64,000 nt of DNA from Bradyrhizobium nitroreducens (GCF_002776695.1 NZ_LFJC01000003.1:4574896-4638895); one strand, 5' to 3'; shown: positions 8,600 to 17,884, counted from the stretch's first letter. Translations and numbers: made by a program. The notes: a model not told the origin generated them from the letters alone.

Positions 8600-10648
8600 A
8601 TGGGACATGACGTCAGAAGTCCCCGAGGTCCACGGTGCATCGCGCTGGTGGGCCCTTTCCAAAGCGGTAAAACCACACTTCTCGAAGCAATATTGGCGCG
8701 AACGGGCGCGATCCCGCGCGCCGGCAGCGTCGATGCCGGAACTTCCGTCGGCGACGCCACGCCCGAGGCCCGTCATCACAAGATGACCGTCGGGCTGACT
8801 GCCGCCACCACGAGTTTCATGGGCGACAGCTACACCTTCCTCGACTGTCCCGGTTCCGTCGAATTCGCCCACGACATGCGCGCCGCGCTGCCCGCGGTCG
8901 ATGCCGCGGTCGTGGTCTGCGAAGCCGACGAGAAGAAGCTGCCGCAGCTTCAGATCATCCTGCGCGAGTTGGAGGAGCTGAAGATCCCGCGTTTCCTGTT
9001 CCTCAACAAGATCGACCGCGCGAGCCAGCGTATCCGCGAGACGCTCGCAATGCTACAGCCCGCCTCCCGCGTGCCGCTGGTACTGCGCCAGATCCCGATC
9101 TGGAAGGGAGAGCTGATCGAGGGCTTCGTCGATCTCGCGCTGGAGCGCGCCTTCATCTATCGCGAGCACAAGGCCTCCGAGGTGGTCGCGCTCGAAGGCG
9201 GCAATCTCGATCGCGAGAAGGAAGCCCGTTTCTCGATGCTGGAGAAGCTCGCCGATCACGACGATGCGCTGATGGAGCAATTGCTCGAGGACATTCAGCC
9301 GCCGCGCGATGCCGTGTTCGACGACCTCGCCCGCGAATTGCGCGAGGGGCTGATCTGCCCCGTTCTTCTCGGGGCGGCCGCGCGCGAAAACGGCGTGCTG
9401 CGCCTGATGAAGGCGCTGCGCCATGAGGCGCCCGGCATTGCCGAGACCGCAAAACGACTCGGCGTAACCGAGAGCAAGGACGCGCTCGGCTTCGTGTTCA
9501 AGACGCTGCATTCGCAGCATGGTGGAAAGCTGTCGCTGACGCGGCTGCTCGCCGGCCATCTCGATGACGGTGCGACGTTGCAATCCGCCTCCGGCGGGGC
9601 AGGGCGCATCTCCGGCATCCTCGCCGTCAACGGCGCGTACGACACCAAGCGTGCCTCGGCCGAAGCCGGTGACACGGTGGCGCTCGCCAAGCTCGACCCC
9701 ATCAAGACCGGCGACACGGTCTCGAGCGGCAAGACCCCGCCGGCCGCGCTCGCCGCGGCAGAACCCATGCCCCCGGTGCTCGCGATTTCCGTTGCGGCGA
9801 TCGATCGCAAGGATGATGTGAAGCTCGGCCAGGCACTGACGCGGCTGCACGAGGAGGATCCCTCGCTCGTCATCGTGATGAACGCCCAGACCCACGACAC
9901 CGTGCTGTGGGGACAGGGCGAGATGCACTTGCGCGTCGCAAGCGAGCGGCTCCGCGACCGCTTCGGCGTCAAGATCAACTCCCATCCTCCTGCGATCGGC
10001 TACCAGGAGACCATCCGCAAGCCGATCGTCCAGCGTGGCCGCCACAAGAAGCAGTCCGGTGGCCACGGCCAGTTCGGCGACGTCGTGCTCGACATCAAGC
10101 CGCTGCCGCGTGGTGAGGGATTCAAGTTCGCGGAGAAAGTCGTCGGCGGCGCTGTGCCGCGCAACTACATCGGAGCGGTGGAAGAGGGCGTCGTCGACGG
10201 GCTGGCGCGCGGTCCGCTCGGCTTCCCCGTCACCGATGTGCAGGTGACGCTGACCGACGGCTCCTATCACAGCGTCGATAGCTCCGATCTCGCCTTCCGT
10301 ACCGCGGCGCGGATCGGGCTCAACGAAGGCCTGCCGCAATGCCAGCCGGTGCTGCTGGAGCCGATCCACGTGGTCGAGATCGTCTGCCCGACCGATGCGA
10401 CCGCCAAGATCAACGCGATCCTGTCGGCGCGGCGCGGCCAGATCCTCGGCTTCGACACCCGCGAGGGCTGGAGCGGCTGGGATTGCGTCCGCGCCATGAT
10501 GCCGGAGGCCGAAATCGGCGAATTGATCGTGGAGCTGCGCTCCGCCACCGCCGGCGCCGGCAGCTTCATCCGAACGTTCGACCACATGGCCGAAGTCACG
10601 GGACGTGCCGCCGACCAGATCATCGCCGCGCATCAGCACGCGGCGTGA
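8600..10648 (+). CDS. Divergent elongation factor G-like GTPase (EF-G paralogue)
   Basis: A 682-residue protein with the whole EF-G domain order: G domain (P-loop GPFQSGKT 18-25, NKID 136-139), domain II, domain III, domain IV (HKKQSGGHGQFGDVV) and domain V (EIVCPTDATAKINAILSARR). Switch II reads D82-C-P-G-S86, whereas canonical EF-G has D-T-P-G-H with the catalytic histidine; the RGITI segment of switch I is also replaced (HHKMTVGL). It is therefore a paralogue, not the housekeeping factor; the str-operon neighbours are absent. AAGGAGG precedes the ATG at 8600. The role is unknown: possibly slow-turnover ribosome binding. Confidence 0.8.
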   Translation: MGHDVRSPRGPRCIALVGPFQSGKTTLLEAILARTGAIPRAGSVDAGTSVGDATPEARHHKMTVGLTAATTSFMGDSYTFLDCPGSVEFAHDMRAALPAVDAAVVVCEADEKKLPQLQIILRELEELKIPRFLFLNKIDRASQRIRETLAMLQPASRVPLVLRQIPIWKGELIEGFVDLALERAFIYREHKASEVVALEGGNLDREKEARFSMLEKLADHDDALMEQLLEDIQPPRDAVFDDLARELREGLICPVLLGAAARENGVLRLMKALRHEAPGIAETAKRLGVTESKDALGFVFKTLHSQHGGKLSLTRLLAGHLDDGATLQSASGGAGRISGILAVNGAYDTKRASAEAGDTVALAKLDPIKTGDTVSSGKTPPAALAAAEPMPPVLAISVAAIDRKDDVKLGQALTRLHEEDPSLVIVMNAQTHDTVLWGQGEMHLRVASERLRDRFGVKINSHPPAIGYQETIRKPIVQRGRHKKQSGGHGQFGDVVLDIKPLPRGEGFKFAEKVVGGAVPRNYIGAVEEGVVDGLARGPLGFPVTDVQVTLTDGSYHSVDSSDLAFRTAARIGLNEGLPQCQPVLLEPIHVVEIVCPTDATAKINAILSARRGQILGFDTREGWSGWDCVRAMMPEAEIGELIVELRSATAGAGSFIRTFDHMAEVTGRAADQIIAAHQHAA

Positions 10649-10707
10649 TCTGACGAGACGCAACTCTCTCCGCACTCGCGGGGGGAGGGTGCGCTGATCC
10701 CTGCAGC

Positions 10708-10845
10708 GTGTCCCGGACGCGCTGCTCTGCGCAGCATTGTTGCGCAGAGCCGGGACCCAGAAAGCCACGGAGTTCGCCGCTGCTTGGGTCCCGGCTCTGC
10801 AGCTCATCATTTCGTGCTGCGCTGCGTCGGGACACGAGAGCGGGG
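10708..10845. repeat. Large extragenic inverted repeat (TGTCCCGGAC type)
   Basis: Left arm TGTCCCGGACGCGCTGCTCT ... GCAGAGCCGGGACCCAG (to about 10763) pairs with right arm CTGGGTCCCGGCTCTGCAGC ... GCGTCGGGACA (10793-10845). It fills most of the 313-bp gap before the XRE gene and ends before the XRE promoter. The same family recurs at 14701-14858. Confidence 0.75.
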
Positions 10846-10889
10846 TCTCCGCGCACGGCTGCATCACGCAGGCGGCCCTTGCGTTTATC

Positions 10890-10941
10890 GCACAATGATG
10901 TATTTTACATCATTGTGCACGTTCTAGATATCACTTATAAG
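10890..10941 (+). promoter_or_regulatory. Operator palindrome and promoter of the XRE-SulP unit
   Basis: GCACAATGATGTA (10890-10902), TTT, TACATCATTGTGC (10906-10918): a perfect 13-bp inverted repeat with a 3-bp spacer. Its right arm contains TTGTGC (10913-10918), which is 17 bp from TATAAG (10936-10941); together these make a good -35/-10 pair. A dimer bound to the palindrome would cover the -35. The XRE start is 21 bp past the -10, so autoregulation is the natural reading. Confidence 0.65.
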
Positions 10942-10961
10942 CGTTGATACGTGAGGCTAAG

Positions 10962-11234
10962 GTGATCACGTCATTCCAGATGCGGGCAGCCCGCGCGCTG
11001 CTCGGCATTGACCAGAGAGCCTTGGCGGAACTCGCAGGCGTGTCGTTGCCGACCATCCAGCGGATGGAGGCGAGCACTGGCAACGTTCGCGGCGTGGTCG
11101 AGACCCTGATGAGGGTGGTCGAGGCGTTCGAGCGGGCCGGCGTCGAGCTGATCGGCGAACAGGCGCGCAGCGAAGGCGGCGGACGTGGTGTTCGGCTGAA
11201 AGAGCCGGGGCCTCCACGCCGGGTGGGAGCGTGA
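10962..11234 (+). CDS. XRE-type HTH transcriptional regulator
   Basis: About 90 residues from GTG 10962 (GAGG sits upstream; TTG 10944 would add six codons). The helix-turn-helix is AARALLGIDQRALAELAGVS followed by LPTIQRMEASTG, a standard Cro/CI-like domain, then a short amphipathic helix (VVETLMRVVEAFERAGVEL) that fits dimerisation. No other domain is present. It lies directly upstream of a SulP transporter on the same strand, behind a perfect palindrome that probably is its own binding site. It likely controls itself and the transporter. Confidence 0.8.
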   Translation: MITSFQMRAARALLGIDQRALAELAGVSLPTIQRMEASTGNVRGVVETLMRVVEAFERAGVELIGEQARSEGGGRGVRLKEPGPPRRVGA

Positions 11235-11323
11235 TCCCGCGATGATCATGCTCGGAGCAGGTTGAACCAACGCACCGTCGCGCCCCGATACGCGGCCGCA
11301 CGATGCATCGGAGCATTGTGGGC

Positions 11324-13066
11324 ATGAGCATCACGGGCGAACACGCAGGCAAGCTGCACGGGCTTCGGCAGCCGACCTTTACCGAACTCTATCTGCCAAA
11401 GCTCGTGACCGTATGGCGCGAGGGCTATGGGCTTGCGGATCTGCGCGCCGACGTCTTCGCAGGTCTGACGGTTGCGATCGTGGCGCTGCCGCTCTCGATG
11501 GCGATCGCGATCGCCTCGGGTGTCACGCCGGACCGCGGCCTCTACACCGCCGTTGCCGGCGGCTTCATCGCCTCCCTGCTCGGCGGCAGCCGCTTCCAGA
11601 TCGGGGGACCTGCGGGCGCGTTCATCGTCCTCGTCGCCGCGACCGCGGAGCGCCACGGCGTCGACGGGGTCATCCTCGCCACTCTGATGGCGGGCCTGTT
11701 CCTGATCGCCGCGGGCCTGCTGCGGGTCGGCACCTACATCAAGTTCATTCCCTATCCGGTGACGGTCGGCTTCACTGCCGGCATCGCCGTGATCATCTTC
11801 GCCAGCCAGCTTCGCGATCTCGGCGGAATCACTCTCGCGGGGAAAGAACCCAGTGAGTTCGTGCCGAAACTCGTCGCGCTGGCGGCTGGCCTTCCCACCA
11901 TCAATCCGTTCGCCGTCGCGGTCGCCGTCGTCAGTATTGCCATCATCGCGGCCTTGCGGATCTGGCGGCCCTCCTGGCCCGGGATCCTGATCGCGGTCGT
12001 GTTCGCGGCCGTCGTGTGTGCGGTGTTCTCGCTGCCGGTCGAGACCATCGGCTCGCGCTTCGGCGGCATTCCGCGCGAATTGCCGTCACCTGCGCTGCCG
12101 GCGTTCTCGATCGCGAAGGTGACCGCAGTGCTGCCGGATGCGATCGCGTTCGCGCTGCTCGCCGCCATCGAATCGCTGCTATCCGCGGTGGTCGCCGACG
12201 GCATGACCGGGCGCCGTCACCGCTCCAATTGCGAGCTGGTGGCGCAAGGCGCGGCCAATATCGGCTCGGCGCTGTTCGGCGGCATCTGCGTCACCGGCCT
12301 GATCGCGCGCACCGCGACCAACATCCGGGCCGGCGCCCGAGGGCCGCTTGCGGGCATGCTGCATTCGGTCTTCCTGCTGCTGTTCATGCTGATCGCGGCG
12401 CCGCTTGCGAGCTACATTCCGCTCGCCGCGCTCGCCTCGGTGCTGGTCGTGGTGGCCTGGACCATGGCGGAGAAGCATGAGTTCGCCACGCTGCTGCGTT
12501 CGTCATGGGCTGATGCCGTCGTCCTGCTCGCGACCTTCCTGCTGACGATCTTCCGCGATCTCACCGAAGGCATCCTGGTCGGCTTCGCGCTCGGCGCGGT
12601 GCTGTTCATCCATCGCATGGCCGAGATGACCGGCATCGAGGAACGCTCGCCGCTGGTCGAGACCGACCGTCCCGACGACGGCAATGGCGATCGCGTTCCC
12701 TACGATTCCGCCCTCGCGGTCGATCGTGACGTGCTGGTCTATCGCATCACCGGTGCGTTCTTCTTCGGCGCCGCCTCCGCCATCGGCAGCGTGCTCGACG
12801 AGGTCGCCGACAGGCGCAAGGCCTTCGTGATCGATTTCGCCGCGGTGCCGTTCCTGGATTCGACGGCGGCCAACGTGCTCGGCCGCGTCGCCGCCAAGGC
12901 GCACCGCCAGGGCATCAGGCTGTTCATCACGGGGGCCTCGCCCGCGGTCCGCCGCGCGCTGCTCACCCACGGCGTAACGCCGCCGCGCGCGCGTTATCGC
13001 CAGAGCCTCGAGCGTGCCATTGCCGATATCAAGGGCGGGGTGGCCGACGAGGCAGCCCCGACCTGA
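11324..13066 (+). CDS. SulP/SLC26 family anion transporter with STAS domain
   Basis: About 580 residues from ATG 11324 (ATG 11303 would add seven). The family signature lies early (DVFAGLTVAIVALPLSMAIA, then GLYTAVAGGFIASLLGGS, FQIGGPAGAFIVLV), followed by repeated hydrophobic spans to about residue 430 and a C-terminal STAS domain (VLVYRITGAFFFGAASAIG to LLTHGV) with FLDST, the SpoIIAA-like phosphorylation region. SulP proteins carry sulfate, bicarbonate or other anions across the inner membrane; the substrate cannot be read from sequence. It is probably controlled by the XRE protein just upstream. Confidence 0.88.
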   Translation: MSITGEHAGKLHGLRQPTFTELYLPKLVTVWREGYGLADLRADVFAGLTVAIVALPLSMAIAIASGVTPDRGLYTAVAGGFIASLLGGSRFQIGGPAGAFIVLVAATAERHGVDGVILATLMAGLFLIAAGLLRVGTYIKFIPYPVTVGFTAGIAVIIFASQLRDLGGITLAGKEPSEFVPKLVALAAGLPTINPFAVAVAVVSIAIIAALRIWRPSWPGILIAVVFAAVVCAVFSLPVETIGSRFGGIPRELPSPALPAFSIAKVTAVLPDAIAFALLAAIESLLSAVVADGMTGRRHRSNCELVAQGAANIGSALFGGICVTGLIARTATNIRAGARGPLAGMLHSVFLLLFMLIAAPLASYIPLAALASVLVVVAWTMAEKHEFATLLRSSWADAVVLLATFLLTIFRDLTEGILVGFALGAVLFIHRMAEMTGIEERSPLVETDRPDDGNGDRVPYDSALAVDRDVLVYRITGAFFFGAASAIGSVLDEVADRRKAFVIDFAAVPFLDSTAANVLGRVAAKAHRQGIRLFITGASPAVRRALLTHGVTPPRARYRQSLERAIADIKGGVADEAAPT

Positions 13067-13144
13067 CGCTGCGGCGCCCGCGCGCTTGACAGAGCGGGCG
13101 CGACGCGAAATGGATCGCCTCGGGAATACGACCCCGAGGACAAG

Positions 13145-13984
13145 ATGACCGCGCCCAAAGCTCCTGCAGCCTGTCTGATCGGATGGCCGGCCGCGCATTC
13201 GCGCTCGCCGCTGATCCATCATTACTGGTTGCGTACGCTCGGCATTGAAGGCGGCTATCTGATCGAGGCGGTGCCGCCCGAGGACCTCAGGGATTTCGTG
13301 CTGCGGCTGTCCTTGCGCGGCTTCGTCGGCGCCAACGTCACCATCCCGCACAAGGAAGGCGTGCTGGCGCTGTCGACGCCCGATGCCCGCGCCAGGGCCG
13401 TGGGCGCGGCCAATACGCTTTGGTTTGCCGACGGCGAGCTGCGCTCGACCAACACCGACGTCGAAGGCTTCATCAACAATCTCGATGCCAGCGCGCCTGG
13501 CTGGGACGCAGCCGACGAGGCGCTGTTGCTGGGCGCCGGCGGCTCCTCGCGTGCGGTCGTGTTCGGGTTGCTCGAGCGCGGCATCAAGCGCGTGCATCTC
13601 GCCAACCGCACCATCGCGCGAGCCGAGACGCTGGCGCAGCAGTTCGGGCCGAACGTGCATCCCGTGACATGGAACGCGATCGACGACGTGCTGCCGCGCG
13701 CCAAACTTCTCGTGAACACGACCTCGCTCGGCATGCACGGCCAGCCGTCACTGGATATCGACGTCGCGCGCCTGCCGCTGGCTGCGGTCGTCGCCGATCT
13801 CGTCTATGTGCCGTTGGTGACGCCGCTGCTCGCCGCCGCAACTGCGCGTGGCCTGAAGACCGCCGACGGGCTCGGCATGCTGCTGCATCAGGCGGTGCGC
13901 GGCTTCGAGCTGTGGTTCGGCCGGCGGCCGGAGGTCACCGCCGAGTTGCGGGCGCTGGTCGAGGCCGATCTCACAAAGACTTGA
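13145..13984 (+). CDS. aroE: Shikimate dehydrogenase
   Basis: A 279-residue NADPH-dependent enzyme reducing 3-dehydroshikimate to shikimate in the chorismate pathway. Substrate-site motifs: AHSRSPLIHH, NVTIPHKE (catalytic Lys), GAANTL, STNTDVEGF (catalytic Asp). The nucleotide site is LLLGAGGSSRA followed by HLANRT. The C-terminus ADGLGMLLHQAVRGFELWFG is standard. GAGGACAAG lies before the ATG. No other aro gene is adjacent. Confidence 0.94.
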   Translation: MTAPKAPAACLIGWPAAHSRSPLIHHYWLRTLGIEGGYLIEAVPPEDLRDFVLRLSLRGFVGANVTIPHKEGVLALSTPDARARAVGAANTLWFADGELRSTNTDVEGFINNLDASAPGWDAADEALLLGAGGSSRAVVFGLLERGIKRVHLANRTIARAETLAQQFGPNVHPVTWNAIDDVLPRAKLLVNTTSLGMHGQPSLDIDVARLPLAAVVADLVYVPLVTPLLAAATARGLKTADGLGMLLHQAVRGFELWFGRRPEVTAELRALVEADLTKT

Positions 13985-14049
13985 GAGGGGCGCGGCGAAT
14001 AGCACCCTATCTCCGGAGTTCTAACGTCGTGGGACAATCGGAGACCGTT

Positions 14050-14676
14050 ATGGCCATTCAACGTGCAACTTTCACACGTCCACTGATCGCCGTCGCGATG
14101 GTGGCCGTCTCGACTTACTGCGCCTTCGCCCAAAGGGCGCCGGTGCCGACGCGGGTGCGCGGCACCATTGAAGCCGTCAACGGCGACACGATGCAGGTCA
14201 AGTCGCGCAGCGGCGAGGACGTCAAGCTGCACATCGCTGCGGACGTGAACGTATCTGGCATTACCAAGATTTCACTCGCCGACATCAAGCCGGGCTCGTT
14301 CATCGGTGCCACCACGGTGCCGGGACCGGACGGCGGCCAGAACGCCGTCGAGGTGCACGTCTTTCCGGAGAGCATGCGCGGCACCGGCGAGGGCTCGCGG
14401 CCCTGGGACCTCAAGCCGAATTCGAGCATGACCAATGCGACGGTGGCGGAAAGCGTCGTCGGCAATGACGGTCATACGCTGCTCGTCAAGTACAAGGACG
14501 GTGAGAAGAAAGTCTTCGTCGCCGACAACACGCCGGTGGTGACCTTCGTGCCGAGCGACAAATCCGAGTTGAAGCCGGGCGCCAAAGTCATCGCCTTCAT
14601 GAAGCAATTGCCGGACGGCTCGTTCGAGACCAACCGCGTCAGCGTCGGCCGCGACGGCCTGACGCCGCCGATGTGA
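14050..14676 (+). CDS. Exported protein with OB-like repeats (DUF5666-like)
   Basis: A 208-residue protein with a signal peptide (RPLIAVAMVAVSTYCAFAQ). The mature part repeats a short beta module: TRVRGTIEAVNGDTMQVKSR and later NATVAESVVGNDGHTLLVKY, each followed by a KPGSFIGAT/KPGAKVIAF strand, resembling the DUF5666 type of periplasmic beta domain. No catalytic motif is evident. It starts 65 bp after aroE, but shared transcription is not shown. Role unknown. Confidence 0.65.
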   Translation: MAIQRATFTRPLIAVAMVAVSTYCAFAQRAPVPTRVRGTIEAVNGDTMQVKSRSGEDVKLHIAADVNVSGITKISLADIKPGSFIGATTVPGPDGGQNAVEVHVFPESMRGTGEGSRPWDLKPNSSMTNATVAESVVGNDGHTLLVKYKDGEKKVFVADNTPVVTFVPSDKSELKPGAKVIAFMKQLPDGSFETNRVSVGRDGLTPPM

Positions 14677-14700
14677 GCGGAGCTACAGCCACACCTTCGC

Positions 14701-14858
14701 CGTCGTCCCGGACAAGCGTCAGCGCAGATCCGGGACCCATGACCACAGGAAAAAGTTGTTACGCGAAGCAGGTCACTCCGAGTCCTCGTAGCCACACCCG
14801 CCTGTGGCTATGGTTCCCGGATCTTCGCGCGCTTCGGGCGCGCTTGTCCGGGACGACA
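14701..14858. repeat. Extragenic inverted repeat (GTCGTCCCGGACAAGCG type)
   Basis: CGTCGTCCCGGACAAGCG at 14701-14718 pairs with CGCTTGTCCGGGACGAC at 14841-14857; the region between contains GATCCGGGACCCATG and GGTTCCCGGATC. It lies between two converging genes and could serve as a two-sided transcription barrier. Confidence 0.75.
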
Positions 14859-14890
14859 GTGATTACTGCTGCGGCATCCCGGCAGACGCC

Positions 14891-16027
14891 TCACACCGCA
14901 ATGATCTGATCGTCGATCTCGTCGATCTTGTTGACGCCGCACAGGCCCATGGTGGTGAGCAATTCCTTCTGGATGATGTCGATCGCCTTGGCGACGCCGG
15001 CCTGGCCGCCGGCGCCGAGGCCATAGGCATAGGCGCGGCCGATCATGCAGGACTTGGCACCGAGCGCGAGCGCGCGCATCACGTCCTGGCCGGAGCGGAT
15101 GCCGCCGTCGAACATGATCTCCATCTTGTCACCGACGGCATCGGCGATCTCCGGCAGCACCTCGATCGAGGACGGCGCGCCGTCGAGCTGACGGCCGCCA
15201 TGGTTGGAGACCACCAGCGCCTGCGCGCCGGTCTTTGCGGCGAGCTCGGCGTCCTCGACGTCGAGGATGCCCTTCAGGATCAGCTTGCCGGGCCAGATCG
15301 AGCGGATCCACTCGATGTCGTTCCAGTTCAGCGAGGTGTCGAACTGCGAGTTGATCCAGGTCGACAGCGAGGTGATGTCGTCGCTGACCTTCAGGTGACC
15401 TGCGAGATTGCCGAAGGTGCGGCGCTTGCCCTGGAGCACGCCCGACACCCAGGCCGGCTTGCTGGCGAAATCCAGCAGCTTCGACAGCGACCATTCCGGC
15501 GGCACCGTCATGCCGTTCTTGATGTCCTGGTGGCGCTGGCCGATCACCTGCAGGTCCACGGTGAGCACCAGCGCGCTGCACTTGGCCGCCATCGCGCGCT
15601 GGATCAGTTCCTTGATGAAGCCGCGGTCCTTCATCACGTAGAGCTGGAACCAGAACGGCTTCTCGACATTGGCGGCGATGTCCTCGATCGAGCAGATCGA
15701 CATGGTCGATTGCGTGAACGGGATGCCGGCGGCCTGCGCGGCGCGGCAGGCGTGGATCTCGCCGTCGCCATGCTGCATGCCGAGCAAGCCGACGGGTGCG
15801 AGCATCAGCGGCATGGTCGAGGGCTCGCCGAGGATCGTGGTCGAGGTGTCGCGCTTGGAGACGTCGACCAGGATGCGCTGGCGGAACTTGATTGCCTGCA
15901 TGTCCTCGCGATTGGCGCGCAGCGTCTCCTCGGCATAGGAGCCGCGGTCGCAATAGTCGAAGAAGGCCTTCGGCACGCGGCGTTTATGCAGCGCGCGAAG
16001 ATCGTCGATACAGGTGATATGTTTCAT
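14891..16027 (-). CDS. lldD: FMN-dependent L-lactate dehydrogenase (alpha-hydroxy-acid oxidase family)
   Basis: A 378-residue flavoprotein that oxidises L-lactate to pyruvate and feeds electrons to the respiratory chain. Seen: FDYCDRGSYAEETLRAN (N-terminal FMN region), MLAPVGLLGMQHGDGE, PFWFQLYVMKDR, LVLTVDLQVIGQRHQD, KGILDVEDAELAAKTGAQAL, catalytic-base region VSNHGGRQLDG, and FDGGIRSGQDVMRALALGA. Length and motifs match LldD; other 2-hydroxy-acid oxidases of the family cannot be fully excluded. ATG 16027 is preferred over a TTG at 16111. Confidence 0.85.
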   Translation of the reverse strand: MKHITCIDDLRALHKRRVPKAFFDYCDRGSYAEETLRANREDMQAIKFRQRILVDVSKRDTSTTILGEPSTMPLMLAPVGLLGMQHGDGEIHACRAAQAAGIPFTQSTMSICSIEDIAANVEKPFWFQLYVMKDRGFIKELIQRAMAAKCSALVLTVDLQVIGQRHQDIKNGMTVPPEWSLSKLLDFASKPAWVSGVLQGKRRTFGNLAGHLKVSDDITSLSTWINSQFDTSLNWNDIEWIRSIWPGKLILKGILDVEDAELAAKTGAQALVVSNHGGRQLDGAPSSIEVLPEIADAVGDKMEIMFDGGIRSGQDVMRALALGAKSCMIGRAYAYGLGAGGQAGVAKAIDIIQKELLTTMGLCGVNKIDEIDDQIIAV

Positions 16028-16143
16028 GATCGTTCCCCGGCCCGTCCTTGACCCAACAGTCTTGCATCGGAAGATTTCGGGGTCATCTAGCATGGTTGGA
16101 TGCGCAGCCAAATCGTTTGCAGAAGGTTTTGCAGGAGAGCGCC

Positions 16144-16311
16144 ATGACCAAGCCGCACGCCGGACCTTCGCCGGAAGAGATCAAGGAAAAGCATGATCTC
16201 GAGGAAGCCCTGGAAGAGGGGCTGGAGGAGACTTTTCCGGGGTCCGATCCCGTCAACGTCACCCAGCCGGCGCCGAGCCGCCAGGACGGCCATGTGAAGC
16301 GCAGCGGCTAG
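16144..16311 (+). CDS. Small acidic protein with FPGSDPVNVTQP motif (55 aa)
   Basis: A 55-codon gene with a good ribosome site (CAGGAGAGCG before ATG 16144). The protein is highly charged (EEIKEKHDLEEALEEGLEET) and ends in FPGSDPVNVTQPAPS, a motif seen in short cytoplasmic proteins of many alphaproteobacteria. Function unknown. It stands alone, diverging from the lactate dehydrogenase gene. Confidence 0.75.
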   Translation: MTKPHAGPSPEEIKEKHDLEEALEEGLEETFPGSDPVNVTQPAPSRQDGHVKRSG

Positions 16312-16532
16312 GGCCGGTTCCGCCTCATTCCGACGTTATCGCAGGAAATACAGTGTTAACAATGCGTTACCGGGATGGTCGCGTGCCCGGTTCCGTAATG
16401 ATTCATCATATTTTTTGAAGCCAAGTTAGCCGCGCAAGGCTTATAAGACGCCAGCAAATCAGGGATGCGGGGTCCGTTCGGGCATCCCGTGGTTGTCGAG
16501 GGGATCCCCTGGTTGTTGCGTTGGGGGACGAT

Positions 16533-17876
16533 ATGAGTCGCAAATATTTCGGGACGGACGGGATTCGGGGCCGCGCCAACGGACTGATCACGCCGGAGCT
16601 CGCGCTCAAGGTCGGCCAGGCCGCAGGCCTTGCGTTTCAACGCGGCGACCATCGCCACCGGGTCGTGATCGGCAAGGACACCCGCCTGTCAGGCTACATG
16701 ATCGAATACGCCATGGTCGCGGGCTTCACCTCGGTCGGCATGGACGTGCTGCTGGTCGGCCCGATGCCGACGCCGGCGGTCGCGATGCTGACCAAGTCGA
16801 TGCGCGCCGATCTCGGCGTCATGATCTCGGCCTCGCACAATCTGTTCGAGGACAACGGCATCAAGCTGTTCGGGCCGCAAGGCTTCAAGCTTTCCGACGA
16901 CGTCGAGCGGCAGATCGAGCAACTGCTCGACGAGCCCATCGACAAGCGTCTCGCACAAAGCGCGAGCCTCGGCCGGGCCCGCCGCATCGACGGCGTGCAT
17001 GACCGCTACATCGAATTCGCCAAGCGCACGCTGCCGCGCGATCTGTCGCTGGACGGCCTGCGCGTCGTGATCGATTGCGCCAACGGCGCGGCCTACAAGG
17101 TGGTGCCGGAAGCGCTGTGGGAATTGGGTGCCGACGTCGTGCCGATCGGGGTCGAACCCGACGGCTTCAACATCAACAAGGAATGCGGCTCGACTTCGCC
17201 GGAGGCGCTGTCGAAGAAGGTGCGCGAGATGCGCGCCGACATCGGCATTGCGCTCGACGGTGATGCCGATCGCGTCATCCTGGTCGACGAGCGCGGCCAC
17301 ATCGTCGACGGCGACCAGCTGCTCGCGGTGATCGCGCAGAGCTGGAAGGAAGACGGCCGGCTGTCGCGTCCCGGCATCGTCGCCACCGTGATGTCCAATC
17401 TCGGGCTGGAGCGCTTCCTGAAAGGGCAGGGGCTCGATCTCGTGCGCACGCCGGTCGGTGATCGCTACGTGCTCGAGCAGATGCTGAGCGGCGGCTACAA
17501 TCTCGGCGGCGAGCAGTCGGGCCACATCATCCTGTCAGACTACGCCACCACCGGCGACGGCTTCGTCGCGGCGCTGCAGGTGCTCGCGGTGGTGCAGAAG
17601 CTGCGCCGGCCGGTTTCGGAAGTCTGCCACCGCTTCGATCCGCTGCCGCAGATCCTCAAGAACGTCCGCCACAAGGGCGGCAAGCCGCTCGACGATTCCG
17701 ACGTCAAATCGGCAATCTCCGACGGCGAGAAGCGCCTCAACGGCCACGGCCGCCTCCTGATCCGCTCCTCCGGCACCGAGCCGGTGATCCGCGTCATGGG
17801 CGAGGGCGAGGACCGCATCCTGGTCGAGGACGTCGTCGACACCATCGTCTCCGCCTTGGGGCAGGCCGCGGCCTGA
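16533..17876 (+). CDS. glmM: Phosphoglucosamine mutase
   Basis: A 447-residue alpha-D-phosphohexomutase converting glucosamine-6-phosphate to glucosamine-1-phosphate for UDP-GlcNAc, and so for peptidoglycan and LPS. It starts MSRKYFGTDGIRGRANG; the phosphoserine loop is MISASHN (Ser101), the Mg2+ loop is ALDGDADRVI, the sugar loop is GGEQSGHI and the phosphate-binding RSSGTEPVIRVM is near the C-terminus. The 221-bp upstream gap includes TTAA-N7-TTAC at 16356-16370, one base off a CtrA box. Confidence 0.95.
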   Translation: MSRKYFGTDGIRGRANGLITPELALKVGQAAGLAFQRGDHRHRVVIGKDTRLSGYMIEYAMVAGFTSVGMDVLLVGPMPTPAVAMLTKSMRADLGVMISASHNLFEDNGIKLFGPQGFKLSDDVERQIEQLLDEPIDKRLAQSASLGRARRIDGVHDRYIEFAKRTLPRDLSLDGLRVVIDCANGAAYKVVPEALWELGADVVPIGVEPDGFNINKECGSTSPEALSKKVREMRADIGIALDGDADRVILVDERGHIVDGDQLLAVIAQSWKEDGRLSRPGIVATVMSNLGLERFLKGQGLDLVRTPVGDRYVLEQMLSGGYNLGGEQSGHIILSDYATTGDGFVAALQVLAVVQKLRRPVSEVCHRFDPLPQILKNVRHKGGKPLDDSDVKSAISDGEKRLNGHGRLLIRSSGTEPVIRVMGEGEDRILVEDVVDTIVSALGQAAA

Positions 17877-17884
17877 ATTCTTCC

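Noticed and set aside
16356..16370. CtrA box upstream of glmM
   Set aside because: TTAA-N7-TTAC differs from the consensus by one base and lies about 165 bp from the start; kept only as a note.
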